From Abiotrophia defectiva_A (lineage in GTDB: Bacteria > Bacillota > Bacilli > Lactobacillales > Aerococcaceae): DNA of 21,340 bases. Shown piece by piece: positions 6,714 to 13,581 of the stretch. The translations under genes were made by a program, and so were the position numbers. Within the stretch, counting starts at the first letter, position 1. Every line of letters begins with the position of its first letter. Under the pieces are notes generated by a model. It was not told where the DNA came from. It worked only from the letters and a program-made list of their open reading frames with translations, and did no database searches. Location of the stretch: NCBI GenBank assembly GCA_963546405.1, contig CAUUNL010000031.1, positions 1 through 21,340 on the forward strand, in the 5' to 3' direction.

Positions 6714-7827
6714 ATGGAATTATATGAAATTCGTCAATTCATTGACAAAGCCAATAACCAATTAGCTAGCTTCAGGGGGTCTCTTTGACTTAGAGGCTTT
6801 AGAAGCAGATATCGCCGACTATGAACATCAGATGTCGGCGCCTGATTTCTGGGATGATAACGAAAAGGCTCAGAAAATTATCAGCCAACTTAACCTAGCT
6901 AAGGAGACTTACTCGACTATTCATGCCTTGGAAGAAGGCGTGGCCGACATTGAAGTGGCCTTGGAACTCTATGATGAGTCAGAAGATGCTGACATCTTGG
7001 CCGAAGCGGAAGGTCAAGTGGCCCAAGTCCAAGCGGACCTGGATGCCTACGAGATGAAGTTGCTCCTATCGGGACCTCATGATGCCAATAATGCCATCCT
7101 GGAAATTCACCCAGGTGCTGGCGGGACCGAGTCCCAAGACTGGGGTAGCATGCTCTTGCGTATGTACCAGCGTTGGGCGGATAAACAGGGCTTCAAGGTA
7201 ACGGTCTTGGATTATCAAGACGGGGAAGAAGCGGGTATTAAGAGTGTGACCCTGGAAATTGAAGGCCACAATGCCTATGGCTATCTCAAGTCAGAGAAGG
7301 GTGTGCACCGCTTGGTGCGGATTTCGCCTTTTGACTCCAACAGCCGCCGCCATACTTCCTTTGCTTCGGTTGAAGTGACGCCTATGTTGGATGACACCAT
7401 CGAAATCGACATCAACCCGGATGATTTGCGTATCGACACCTATCGGGCATCAGGGGCTGGGGGTCAGCACATCAACAAGACTTCCTCAGCTATTCGGATT
7501 ACCCATATCCCAACCGGCATTGTGACTCAGAGCCAGTCCCAACGTTCTCAGTTCCAGAACCGGGATTTAGCCATGGCTATGCTTAAGGCCAAGCTCTACC
7601 AATTAGAGGAAGAGAACAAGGCCAAGGAATTAGCCGCCCTCAAAGGGGAACAAAAAGACATTGCCTGGGGCTCGCAGATTCGCTCCTATGTCTTCCATCC
7701 TTACGCCATGGTCAAGGATCACCGAACTGGCTACGAAGTGGGCAACACGGGAGCCGTCATGGACGGCGACCTCAACGGCTTTATCGATGCCTATCTCAAA
7801 TGGCAAATGGGCGACTCGGCCTCCTGA
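6714..7827 (+). CDS. prfB: peptide chain release factor 2 (programmed +1 frameshift)
   Basis: RF2 recognises UGA and UAA stop codons in the ribosomal A site and triggers peptide release. The gene starts at the ATG at 6714, after an AGGAG site. It reads 24 codons and meets TGA at 6786-6788. A +1 shift at CTT (skipping T6786) joins it to the frame 6787-7827, giving 370 residues, close to the usual 365-370. After the shift, the SPF stop-codon-reading tripeptide is at about residues 204-206 and the GGQ peptidyl-transfer motif at about 249-251, in the segment SGAGGQHINKTSSA. Annotation from the long frame alone would begin falsely at 6832 and lose the N-terminus. The prfB-ftsE-ftsX order is common in Firmicutes. 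Confidence 0.96.
6774..6789 (+). promoter_or_regulatory. prfB: prfB programmed frameshift signal
   Basis: AGGGGG (6774-6779) acts as an internal Shine-Dalgarno three bases before the slippery CTT codon (6783-6785). TGA (6786-6788) followed by C is the in-frame stop. This is the classic RF2 autoregulatory site: when RF2 is scarce the ribosome pauses at UGA and slips +1, making more RF2. The codon before CTT is TCT, where E. coli has TAT. Confidence 0.95.
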
Positions 7828-7925
7828 TACACAATTGACATCTCCTTGTGACCCAGTGGACGAGGGAATGTGGTAGACTTAGAATGACCGAATTTTAGAA
7901 AAAGAGAGAGAAAGAAGGTGACCAG

Positions 7926-8612
7926 ATGATTCAATTACAACGTGTCAGCAAACAATATGACAAGGGCACTATTGCCCTACGCGACATCAACCTCTTCATT
8001 GACAAAGGGGAGTTTGTCTACTTGATTGGGCCAAGTGGCTCCGGTAAGTCGACCCTGATGAAGTTACTTTATCGTGAAGAAATGCAGACCCGCGGAACTA
8101 TCCGGGTAGGGGACTTTAACCTCAACAAGCTCAAGGAGCGTCAAGTGCCACATTTGCGCCGGACGGTAGGGGTTGTCTTCCAGGACTTCAAGTTGTTGCC
8201 TAAATTGAACGTCTACGAAAATATCGCCTATGCCCTAGAGGTAACGGGCGAGAGTGGCCGGACTATTAAAGCCCGGGTCAAGGAAGTTTTAGAATTAGTG
8301 GGTCTAGCCCATAAGGCTAAATCCTATCCAAATCAATTATCAGGTGGGGAGCAACAACGGGTGGCCATTGCTCGGGCTATTGCCAACCGGCCAGCTATTT
8401 TGATTGCGGATGAGCCAACTGGTAACTTGGACCCTGAGACAGCCATGGGTATTCATCGTGTCCTAGAATCCATTCATCGCCGGGGAACCACCATTTTGAT
8501 GGGGACCCATAACGATACCCTGGTGGACCACTTCCAACACCGAGTAGTGGTGCTGGAAGGTGGACGGATTGTCCGCGATGACCGGAAGGGGGATTACCAT
8601 GAGAGCCATTAG
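7926..8612 (+). CDS. ftsE: cell division ATP-binding protein FtsE
   Basis: A 228-residue ABC ATPase of the FtsE/LolD class. Walker A GPSGSGKST is at 35-43, the Q-loop is VFQDFKLLP (84-92), the signature LSGGEQQR is at 138-145, Walker B ILIADEP at 158-164, and the D-loop NLDP follows. With FtsX it forms a membrane complex that passes ATP-driven conformational change to peptidoglycan hydrolases at the septum (PcsB or CwlO-type partners in Gram-positives). An AGAAGGTGA site precedes the ATG. The 98 bases between prfB and ftsE hold no terminator. A lone TTGACA (7835-7840) and a TGGTAGACT extended -10 (7871-7879) are present but badly spaced, so any internal promoter is weak. It overlaps ftsX by 14 bases. 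Confidence 0.97.
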   Translation: MIQLQRVSKQYDKGTIALRDINLFIDKGEFVYLIGPSGSGKSTLMKLLYREEMQTRGTIRVGDFNLNKLKERQVPHLRRTVGVVFQDFKLLPKLNVYENIAYALEVTGESGRTIKARVKEVLELVGLAHKAKSYPNQLSGGEQQRVAIARAIANRPAILIADEPTGNLDPETAMGIHRVLESIHRRGTTILMGTHNDTLVDHFQHRVVVLEGGRIVRDDRKGDYHESH

Positions 8613-9489
8613 AAGTTTCTTCCGTCATATTCGCGACGGTTTCCGTAACCTCTTCCGTAACGGGCTCATGACCTTGGTGTCCATCTTCACCATGACCTTA
8701 ACCTTGATTATGATTGGGAGCTTCGTCCTGATTTGGACTAACATTAATGAAGCGACGCGAAATATTGAACAGACCTTCCAAGTACGGGTGCTGATTGACC
8801 GTATTGCGACAGAAGAAGAAGAAGCCGCACTCAAGACGCAAATCCAAGGCCTGGAGCATGTCACGGATGTGGTCTATCGCAGCAAGGATGAGGAACTAGA
8901 GCACTATAAGAAGACAATCACTTCTGACTTTGATGTCATTGAAGGGGACAAGAACCCCCTCAATAACGTTTATGTAGTCTCGGTTGATAAGGGTGAGAAC
9001 CTAGATAAGGTGGCCCAGGATATTCGTAAGCTAGCCAAGGTAGAAGCTGCCAATTATGGTTCCACAGACGTTGAGACCATTCTAGGCAACATCAATGCCG
9101 TGCGGATCGTCCTAGCCGTACTGGCCTCTATCTTCGTTGTCTTTGCGGTACTTCTGGTGTCAAACACCATTCGTCTGACTATTTTGGCCCGCCGCACAGA
9201 AATCGAGATTATGCGCCTAGTAGGGGCAACCAAGCGCTACATTCGCGCGCCTTTCAAATATGAAGGGGCCTATATTGGTTTGATTTCGGGTCTTCTGGCC
9301 TTTGGTGCCTTGTATGGCATCTATGAAGGAGCCCATAGCTACTTGCCAGGCTTCTTAGGACTAGCCAATCTCCAGCTGGTAGCCACCATGCCAATTATGG
9401 CCTATGTAGGAGCAGGACTCCTGCTTATTGGGATTGTCTTAGGTCGCCTAGGGGCAGGCCGCTCAATCCGCCGTTTCTTAGATATATAA
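8599..9489 (+). CDS. ftsX: cell division protein FtsX
   Basis: 296 residues from the ATG at 8599. An in-frame ATG at 8560 would add 13 residues unlike FtsX and has a worse ribosome site, whereas GGAAGGGGG (8583-8591) serves 8599. The topology is that of FtsX: a basic N-terminus (RSFFRHIRDGFRNLFRNG), a first membrane helix at about 20-43, an extracellular domain at about 50-165, then three helices at about 170-195, 215-245 and 260-285. The segment RRTEIEIMRLVGATKRYIRAPF matches the conserved FtsX coupling region. It works with FtsE to activate cell-wall hydrolysis at division. Its start lies inside ftsE, indicating coupled translation. Confidence 0.95.
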   Translation: MRAIRSFFRHIRDGFRNLFRNGLMTLVSIFTMTLTLIMIGSFVLIWTNINEATRNIEQTFQVRVLIDRIATEEEEAALKTQIQGLEHVTDVVYRSKDEELEHYKKTITSDFDVIEGDKNPLNNVYVVSVDKGENLDKVAQDIRKLAKVEAANYGSTDVETILGNINAVRIVLAVLASIFVVFAVLLVSNTIRLTILARRTEIEIMRLVGATKRYIRAPFKYEGAYIGLISGLLAFGALYGIYEGAHSYLPGFLGLANLQLVATMPIMAYVGAGLLLIGIVLGRLGAGRSIRRFLDI

Positions 9490-9495
9490 GAGAGC

Positions 9496-9526
9496 AAAGG
9501 ACTGGAAGATATTGCCAGTCCTTTTT
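9496..9526 (+). terminator. intrinsic terminator of prfB-ftsEX
   Basis: Stem AAAGGACTGG at 9496-9505 and CCAGTCCTTT at 9515-9524 with a nine-base loop, ending in a run of five T (9522-9526). Confidence 0.88.
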
Positions 9527-9529
9527 AAT

Positions 9530-9558
9530 ATGAAAAGCCACTAGCTTGGCTAGTGGCT
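9530..9558 (-). terminator. intrinsic terminator of the MFS gene (minus strand)
   Basis: Perfect stem AGCCACTAGC at 9536-9545 and GCTAGTGGCT at 9549-9558 with a three-base loop. On the minus strand it is followed by TTTT, so it ends the transcript of the convergent transporter gene. Confidence 0.85.
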
Positions 9559-9573
9559 GGGTCTTAGTTGAGG

Positions 9574-10830
9574 TTAGTCTTCTAATTGGTTGCTTAAAAT
9601 GTTGACTTTGTAGAAGCGAGGCCAGTAGGCGGTCACGCCTATCATAATAACGCCGCATAAGAGGAAGAGTAGGCTAGCTGGTAAGTAGTCGAAACCTAAG
9701 GAGAAGATGACCATACCTAGGGGCGAGAGGAGTTGGCTAGCCGTTGAGACGATATTGAAAATCCGGCCTTGATAGTGAGTGGGTACAATCTGGGTGACCC
9801 AAGTCATCATGGGAATGTTAACGGCTGTTGAGATACCACCAAAGATTAAACTAATAAGGAGGAAGAAGGCGAAGAAGGCATCTGTTGACAGAGGTAACCA
9901 GAGGACAGTCCCCATAAGAGCAACCAGGCCGCCAATGGTGAGGATGGATTTCCAGGCTAGGAGTAGTGGATAGCGGATAGCCTTACGAGCGGAAAGGTAA
10001 ATCCCCACTAAGATGAAGCCTAGGCTGAGCGCAGCTTCCGTTAGGCCGTAGTAGTAATCTGAGAAGTGGAGGACTTTGACTTGGACATAAGGCATGCCCA
10101 CAATGACCCCTGTAATCAGAAGGTTAATGAACATGAAGAGAGCCAAGGTATGTTGGAATTTCTTGTGGGCCTTGATAAAGTCCAGACCTTCCTTGAAGAG
10201 GGTGAAGAGAGAGGCTTCAGCATCTGCTTGATGATGGGCAACGAGGTGGAAGTTAAGGGTCAGGGTGATGATAATGACGAGAGCTTCTAAGCCAATCTCT
10301 AGCCCTACCAGGTATTCTAATGGCAGAGTGGCATAGAGGGCAACCCCAGCAATAGGCGCGATAAATTGAGACAGGGCACCAATGGTTTGTTCGATGGATC
10401 TGAGTTTATGGACGTGCTCCTCAACCACTAGGTTGGTAGCGGCCGACACCGAAGCGGTAGACAGGAATTGGTCGGAAATCTTGAGGGCAATCAAGAGCAG
10501 GAAGACCATGAGCAGATTACTAGTCAGATGGGTGGTGGCGATAAAGCTGGCAAAGAGCCCCAGGGCTAGGATACTGAGACCTTGGGCCCAAATAATGATG
10601 TGTTGTTTATTGTATTTATCGACGAGGCTACCGGTAAAGGGTAGCAGTAGCAGGGAAACCACCGGTCCTACTGCCTGGGACAGGCCGAAGTAAATGGCTG
10701 AGTCACTGTGCTTAAGAATAATCAAGCCGATGACGAAGGTTAGGATGGCCGATCCGAGCGTACCGGCTAGGTTGGATACGATCAGTTTACTGAGTTGTTT
10801 ATTGGATGCTTGGGTAAGTCTAGCTTCCAT
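9574..10830 (-). CDS. MFS transporter (EntS/Mef-like efflux type)
   Basis: A 418-residue integral membrane protein with about 12 hydrophobic segments. The signature loop after helix 2 is present as GSLVDKYNKQHIIIW, typical of major facilitator carriers. The segment VVEEHVHKLRSIEQTIGALSQFIAPIAGVALY resembles the MFS_3 group that includes EntS and macrolide (Mef) exporters. It probably moves a small molecule out of the cell in exchange for protons; the substrate is unknown. The frame is open from 10887, but the ATG at 10828-10830 has AAAGGAGTG about nine bases before it, so I start there (MEARLTQ). It is transcribed against all its neighbours and is probably monocistronic. Confidence 0.85.
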   Translation of the reverse strand: MEARLTQASNKQLSKLIVSNLAGTLGSAILTFVIGLIILKHSDSAIYFGLSQAVGPVVSLLLLPFTGSLVDKYNKQHIIIWAQGLSILALGLFASFIATTHLTSNLLMVFLLLIALKISDQFLSTASVSAATNLVVEEHVHKLRSIEQTIGALSQFIAPIAGVALYATLPLEYLVGLEIGLEALVIIITLTLNFHLVAHHQADAEASLFTLFKEGLDFIKAHKKFQHTLALFMFINLLITGVIVGMPYVQVKVLHFSDYYYGLTEAALSLGFILVGIYLSARKAIRYPLLLAWKSILTIGGLVALMGTVLWLPLSTDAFFAFFLLISLIFGGISTAVNIPMMTWVTQIVPTHYQGRIFNIVSTASQLLSPLGMVIFSLGFDYLPASLLFLLCGVIMIGVTAYWPRFYKVNILSNQLED

Positions 10831-10973
10831 GGGAATCACTCCTTTCTTAATCGATTCTAGTCTAACATAGGAGCTGAGGGCTGCCATCGGCCTTAGGACC
10901 GAAGTTTGAGCTTGAGGCTAGTATTACAATCACAACCAGGAATCGCTTACATCAACTATTTAGTGGAAAAGTG

Positions 10974-11002
10974 TTTTACCTGGGTCCATTCCATGGTAAA
11001 AT
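10974..11002 (+). promoter_or_regulatory. ccrZ-trmB promoter
   Basis: TTTTAC (10974-10979) and TAAAAT (10997-11002) are 17 bases apart, with a TGG extension before the -10. The rest of the interval 10831-10973 should contain the promoter of the minus-strand transporter, but I could not place one with confidence. Confidence 0.55.
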
Positions 11003-11035
11003 GGACTGTATGCTTATGAGAGAGGAGGCGCCTAG

Positions 11036-11866
11036 ATGCGCGGTGGACAAGAACAGGACTGGCAAATGACCCCCATCGGGGGCGCTAGTGGCGACGCCTA
11101 TATGGGCGTTAAGAATAACGAACGCGTCTTCTTCAAGCGCAACTCCTCGCCTTTCTTAGCGGCCTTGTCAGCGCAAGGGATTACGCCTAAGCTCATGTGG
11201 ACCCAGCGGACCTATTCCGGAGATCTCCTGGTGGCCCAAGAATGGAAGGATGGCCACTTGTTGAACCGGGAGGACATGGGACAAGAAAAGGTTATTCAAT
11301 TAATCCGTTCCATTCATCAATCCGACTACCTGCTCATGATGCTCAAGCGCAGTGAGGACCAACTCTTCTATCCCTTGGACTTTATTGCCCTCTACCGCAA
11401 AGACCTGCCAGCAGCCCTCTGCCAGCATCACTTCTTCAATGAAGTCATTCATTCTCTGGAAGATGCTTTAGATGACGACTTCTATAATGTTAACTACTGT
11501 GTCTGCCATGGGGATTTGCATCACCTTAATTTCTTGGAGGCGGAAGATGGCCAGCTCTATCTAGTAGACTGGGAGAATGTCCGGATTGCCGATCCGCTTA
11601 GCGACCTTAGCCGTTTACTCTGTGAGTATTACCGGCCTAGCGAGTGGACCCAATGGCTGAAGACTTATGGCCTGCGCTTTGACGCCACCACCTACAAACG
11701 AGTCCAGTGGTATAGCCAGATTAACTGTCTACTCATTATCAAACACTATTATCAAGAGAATCGCTTCGATCGTATGAACGAGTTGGTGCTACTCTTGAAA
11801 TCTATCTACCAAGGGGCGCAAGCTGATAAGCGTCGCCTCGCCCATCAACCAAAGGAGTTTTTCTAA
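11036..11866 (+). CDS. ccrZ: CcrZ/YtmP-type phosphotransferase, cell-cycle regulator
   Basis: 276 residues of the aminoglycoside phosphotransferase/choline-kinase fold. The catalytic loop is HGDLHHLNF (H158, D160, N165) and the metal-binding aspartate D178 is in LVDWENV, so the kinase site is complete. The N-terminal lobe has GGASGDAYMGVKNNERVFFKRN, a nucleotide loop and a likely ATP lysine. In Bacillus (ytmP) and Streptococcus pneumoniae (ccrZ) the equivalent gene lies directly before trmB, as here. Pneumococcal CcrZ binds FtsZ and tunes DNA replication initiation through DnaA. The assignment rests on fold plus gene order. GAGGAGG precedes the ATG; the gap to trmB is 3 bases. Confidence 0.82.
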   Translation: MRGGQEQDWQMTPIGGASGDAYMGVKNNERVFFKRNSSPFLAALSAQGITPKLMWTQRTYSGDLLVAQEWKDGHLLNREDMGQEKVIQLIRSIHQSDYLLMMLKRSEDQLFYPLDFIALYRKDLPAALCQHHFFNEVIHSLEDALDDDFYNVNYCVCHGDLHHLNFLEAEDGQLYLVDWENVRIADPLSDLSRLLCEYYRPSEWTQWLKTYGLRFDATTYKRVQWYSQINCLLIIKHYYQENRFDRMNELVLLLKSIYQGAQADKRRLAHQPKEFF

Positions 11867-11869
11867 GTT

Positions 11870-12511
11870 ATGAGATTACGTCATAAACCTTGGGCCCAGG
11901 AAAAGCTGGATGCCCATCCTCAGTATGTGCCTCAGCAAGCGGAGACACTCCGTGGCCAGTGGCAGACCCGTTTCGCCAAGGAACAGCCTATTCATATCGA
12001 AGTCGGTTCTGGTAAGGGACGCTTTATCGTGGAAATGGCTAAGCGCCATCCTGAAATTAACTACATCAGCATTGAAATTCAAACCAGTGTCATCGTGACG
12101 GTCTTGGAACATCAAATCCGAGAGGATCTACCTAACTTGCAAATCCTTCACGCCGATGGCCGCAACCTCAACCAGTACTTCGCACCGGGCGAAGTGTCCC
12201 TGGTCTACCTCAACTTCAGTGATCCTTGGCCTAAGAAAAAACATGCCAAGCGTCGTCTGACCTCGCCTGATTTTCTGGCTCAATACCAGGAGATTCTGGT
12301 GCCAGAAGGGGAGATTCACTTCAAGACCGATAACCAAGGTCTCTTCGAATATTCCTTGGCCAGCATGTCTCAGTATGGCCTCTACTTCAAGCAAGTTTGG
12401 TTAGACTTGCACCAGTCGGACTTCCCTGATAATGTCATGACCGAATATGAGGAGAAATTCTCTTCGCGTGGTCACCGCATTTATCGCATGGAAGCCAAAT
12501 TTAGAACATAA
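11870..12511 (+). CDS. trmB: tRNA (guanine-N7-)-methyltransferase
   Basis: 213 residues. It transfers methyl from S-adenosylmethionine to N7 of G46 in the tRNA variable loop. The SAM site is IEVGSGKGRFIVEMA (residues 43-57), followed by the acidic strand end YISIEIQ. The family hallmark NFSDPWPKKKHAKRRL lies around 116-131 and contacts the substrate guanine. The C-terminal TEYEEKFSSRGHRIYRMEA is also typical. Length is normal for Firmicutes TrmB. AAAGGAG inside the end of ccrZ serves as the ribosome site, so the two genes are co-transcribed. A terminator follows. Confidence 0.97.
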   Translation: MRLRHKPWAQEKLDAHPQYVPQQAETLRGQWQTRFAKEQPIHIEVGSGKGRFIVEMAKRHPEINYISIEIQTSVIVTVLEHQIREDLPNLQILHADGRNLNQYFAPGEVSLVYLNFSDPWPKKKHAKRRLTSPDFLAQYQEILVPEGEIHFKTDNQGLFEYSLASMSQYGLYFKQVWLDLHQSDFPDNVMTEYEEKFSSRGHRIYRMEAKFRT

Positions 12512-12519
12512 GACTTAGA

Positions 12520-12548
12520 GGCAGGAAGGTGACTTCCTGCCCCTTTTT
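12520..12548 (+). terminator. intrinsic terminator of ccrZ-trmB
   Basis: Perfect nine-base stem GGCAGGAAG at 12520-12528 and CTTCCTGCC at 12533-12541, four-base loop, and five T from 12544. Confidence 0.9.
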
Positions 12549-12603
12549 GATTGGGACTGGCTAGTTTGGATTAAGCGTGTCTCTATACAAGGACCGATAA
12601 ATT

Positions 12604-12612
12604 TGGTATAAT
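12604..12612 (+). promoter_or_regulatory. extended -10 promoter of the 58-residue Cys/His gene
   Basis: TGGTATAAT: a perfect -10 at 12607-12612 with the TGn extension. The -35 position (12584-12589) reads TATACA, a poor match. The ATG follows 31 bases later. Confidence 0.75.
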
Positions 12613-12643
12613 AGCGTTATCAAAATCAACCGGAGGCGGTATT

Positions 12644-12820
12644 ATGGTAAAAGATAATCCATTAGAAATCGAAAACATCGAAGACGAAGAATTGGCCGCG
12701 CAAGACCATGCGGATGGTCATTGTGGCGTAGGGTGCTGCAGCACATCCTTCCACGTAGTTGATTCTGAAGAAGCCTTCCAAGAACTTCTTCGGGGTTTGC
12801 AAGACGACGGTTCATTCTAA
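12644..12820 (+). CDS. 58-residue acidic protein with a Cys/His cluster
   Basis: A short gene with all the usual signals: an extended -10 promoter, GGAGGC before the ATG, and a terminator 15 bases after the stop. The protein begins acidic (NPLEIENIEDEEL), then carries H22, H26, C27, C31, C32 and H37 in the segment HADGHCGVGCCSTSFH, followed by an amphipathic helix (SEEAFQELLRGL). The HC-x3-CC cluster could bind a metal or act in redox chemistry (inference). No signal peptide or membrane helix is present. I do not recognise the family. Codon choice looks like that of its neighbours, so it is unlikely to be a chance frame. Confidence 0.8.
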   Translation: MVKDNPLEIENIEDEELAAQDHADGHCGVGCCSTSFHVVDSEEAFQELLRGLQDDGSF

Positions 12821-12834
12821 TCTTGCAAGACCCT

Positions 12835-12857
12835 GAGGCCCTTGGGGCCTCTTTTTT
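12835..12857 (+). terminator. terminator or attenuator before the Nudix gene
   Basis: Stem GAGGCCC at 12835-12841 and GGGCCTC at 12845-12851 with a three-base loop and six T (12852-12857). Only 23 bases separate it from the Nudix start codon, and they contain just the ribosome site. The Nudix gene must therefore be expressed by read-through or from a promoter I cannot see. Confidence 0.85.
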
Positions 12858-12880
12858 CGTAGAGAGGGAGGAGAAGGTGT

Positions 12881-13492
12881 ATGGATGAACTGGTCTTGTT
12901 AAAGGAACTCATTGCCATTGGCCTGGCAGGTGTCTTCTATTCTAAGGATGTCTTCGACACCGAGCGCTATGAGCGGATTCAAGTCATCGCCAAGCAACTG
13001 ATTGCCCAAAGGTCTAATTTGACCCGGGAGCAGCTAGACCTGGGCTTTGATGGCGAATATGGCTATCAGACGCCTAAGGTCGATACCCGAGCGGTGGTTT
13101 GGCGAGACGGAAAGATTCTGCTAGTTCAAGAATCCGACGGTCGTTGGGCCCTGCCAGGTGGCTGGATGGATGTGACGGAGACCTTGACTTCCAATGCCCT
13201 CAAGGAACTTTGGGAGGAGGCCGGTGTCGTCGGGCAGGCTAAGCGTCTGATTATGATCCAAGACCGTAATCTGCATAATCCAGGTCATAGTCCTTTAACT
13301 ATTCTCAAGTGCTTCATCGAGTGTGACTACCAGACTCAAAACTTCCAAGCCAATGTCGAGACCCAGGCAGCGGAATTTTTCGCTCCGGATGACTTGCCGG
13401 AACTCTTTGAAGCCAAAAGCTCCTACCAACAAATCGCGCTCTGCCATGAGGCCTATCAGGCGGGTGAGCGTTGGCAGGTGTTAATCGATTGA
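12881..13492 (+). CDS. Nudix hydrolase with N-terminal helical domain
   Basis: 203 residues. Residues 1 to about 60 form a helical N-terminal domain found in front of a subset of Nudix enzymes (Nudix_N type; ADP-ribose or related substrates). The Nudix fold follows, with TRAVVWRDGKILLVQESDGRWALPGGW leading into the Nudix box at 94-116: G94, E100, K108-E109, E112-E113, A114-G115-V116. The box matches the consensus except that the usual arginine of the R-E pair is K108. The glutamates that bind magnesium are intact. Such enzymes hydrolyse nucleoside diphosphates linked to another group; the substrate here is open. GGAGGAGAAGG precedes the ATG. A terminator-like hairpin lies just upstream. Confidence 0.92.
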   Translation: MDELVLLKELIAIGLAGVFYSKDVFDTERYERIQVIAKQLIAQRSNLTREQLDLGFDGEYGYQTPKVDTRAVVWRDGKILLVQESDGRWALPGGWMDVTETLTSNALKELWEEAGVVGQAKRLIMIQDRNLHNPGHSPLTILKCFIECDYQTQNFQANVETQAAEFFAPDDLPELFEAKSSYQQIALCHEAYQAGERWQVLID

Positions 13493-13503
13493 TTTTTGAG
13501 CAT

Positions 13504-13524
13504 TCGAACATTTAATTTGTTCGA
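13504..13524. promoter_or_regulatory. palindrome over the tkt -35 region
   Basis: TCGAACA and TGTTCGA form perfect 7-base arms around TTTAATT. The right arm overlaps the -35 hexamer (13520-13525) of the tkt promoter, an operator position. Five T follow (13525-13529), so it could also be a weak terminator for the Nudix gene. It resembles a LexA box (GAAC...GTTC), but the half-sites are nine bases apart where LexA needs four. Confidence 0.5.
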
Positions 13525-13548
13525 TTTTTACCAGATTCGTGTTACAAT
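13520..13548 (+). promoter_or_regulatory. tkt promoter
   Basis: TTCGAT (13520-13525) and TACAAT (13543-13548) with a 17-base spacer. The -35 lies inside the right arm of the palindrome at 13504-13524. Confidence 0.6.
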
Positions 13549-13581
13549 AAAGGCAAGCAACAAAGCAAAGGAGATATGCGC

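Noticed and set aside
7661..7876. Frame overlapping the end of prfB
   Set aside because: Lies in the +1 frame of a strongly conserved part of RF2; no own start signals.
7835..7885. Separate promoter for ftsE
   Set aside because: TTGACA at 7835-7840 has no -10 at 16-18 bases; TGGTAGACT is too far away. Not strong enough to list.
8560..8598. Longer FtsX start at 8560
   Set aside because: The extra 13 residues do not look like FtsX, and the ribosome site GGAAGGGGG fits the ATG at 8599.
10382..10693. Plus-strand frame inside the MFS gene
   Set aside because: It is the antisense shadow of a clear transporter gene, with no ribosome site and a protein of no recognisable kind.
10831..10887. Longer N-terminus of the MFS transporter from 10887
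   Set aside because: AAAGGAGTG lies correctly before the ATG at 10828-10830, and MFS proteins of this type start about 12-20 residues before the first helix, as here.
12728..12745. Palindrome GTGCTGCAGCAC inside the small Cys/His gene
   Set aside because: It encodes the Cys-Cys-Ser part of the protein; no sign of regulatory use.
13504..13524. LexA/SOS box before tkt
   Set aside because: The half-sites GAAC and GTTC are nine bases apart; the Gram-positive SOS box needs four. Kept only as an unassigned palindrome.
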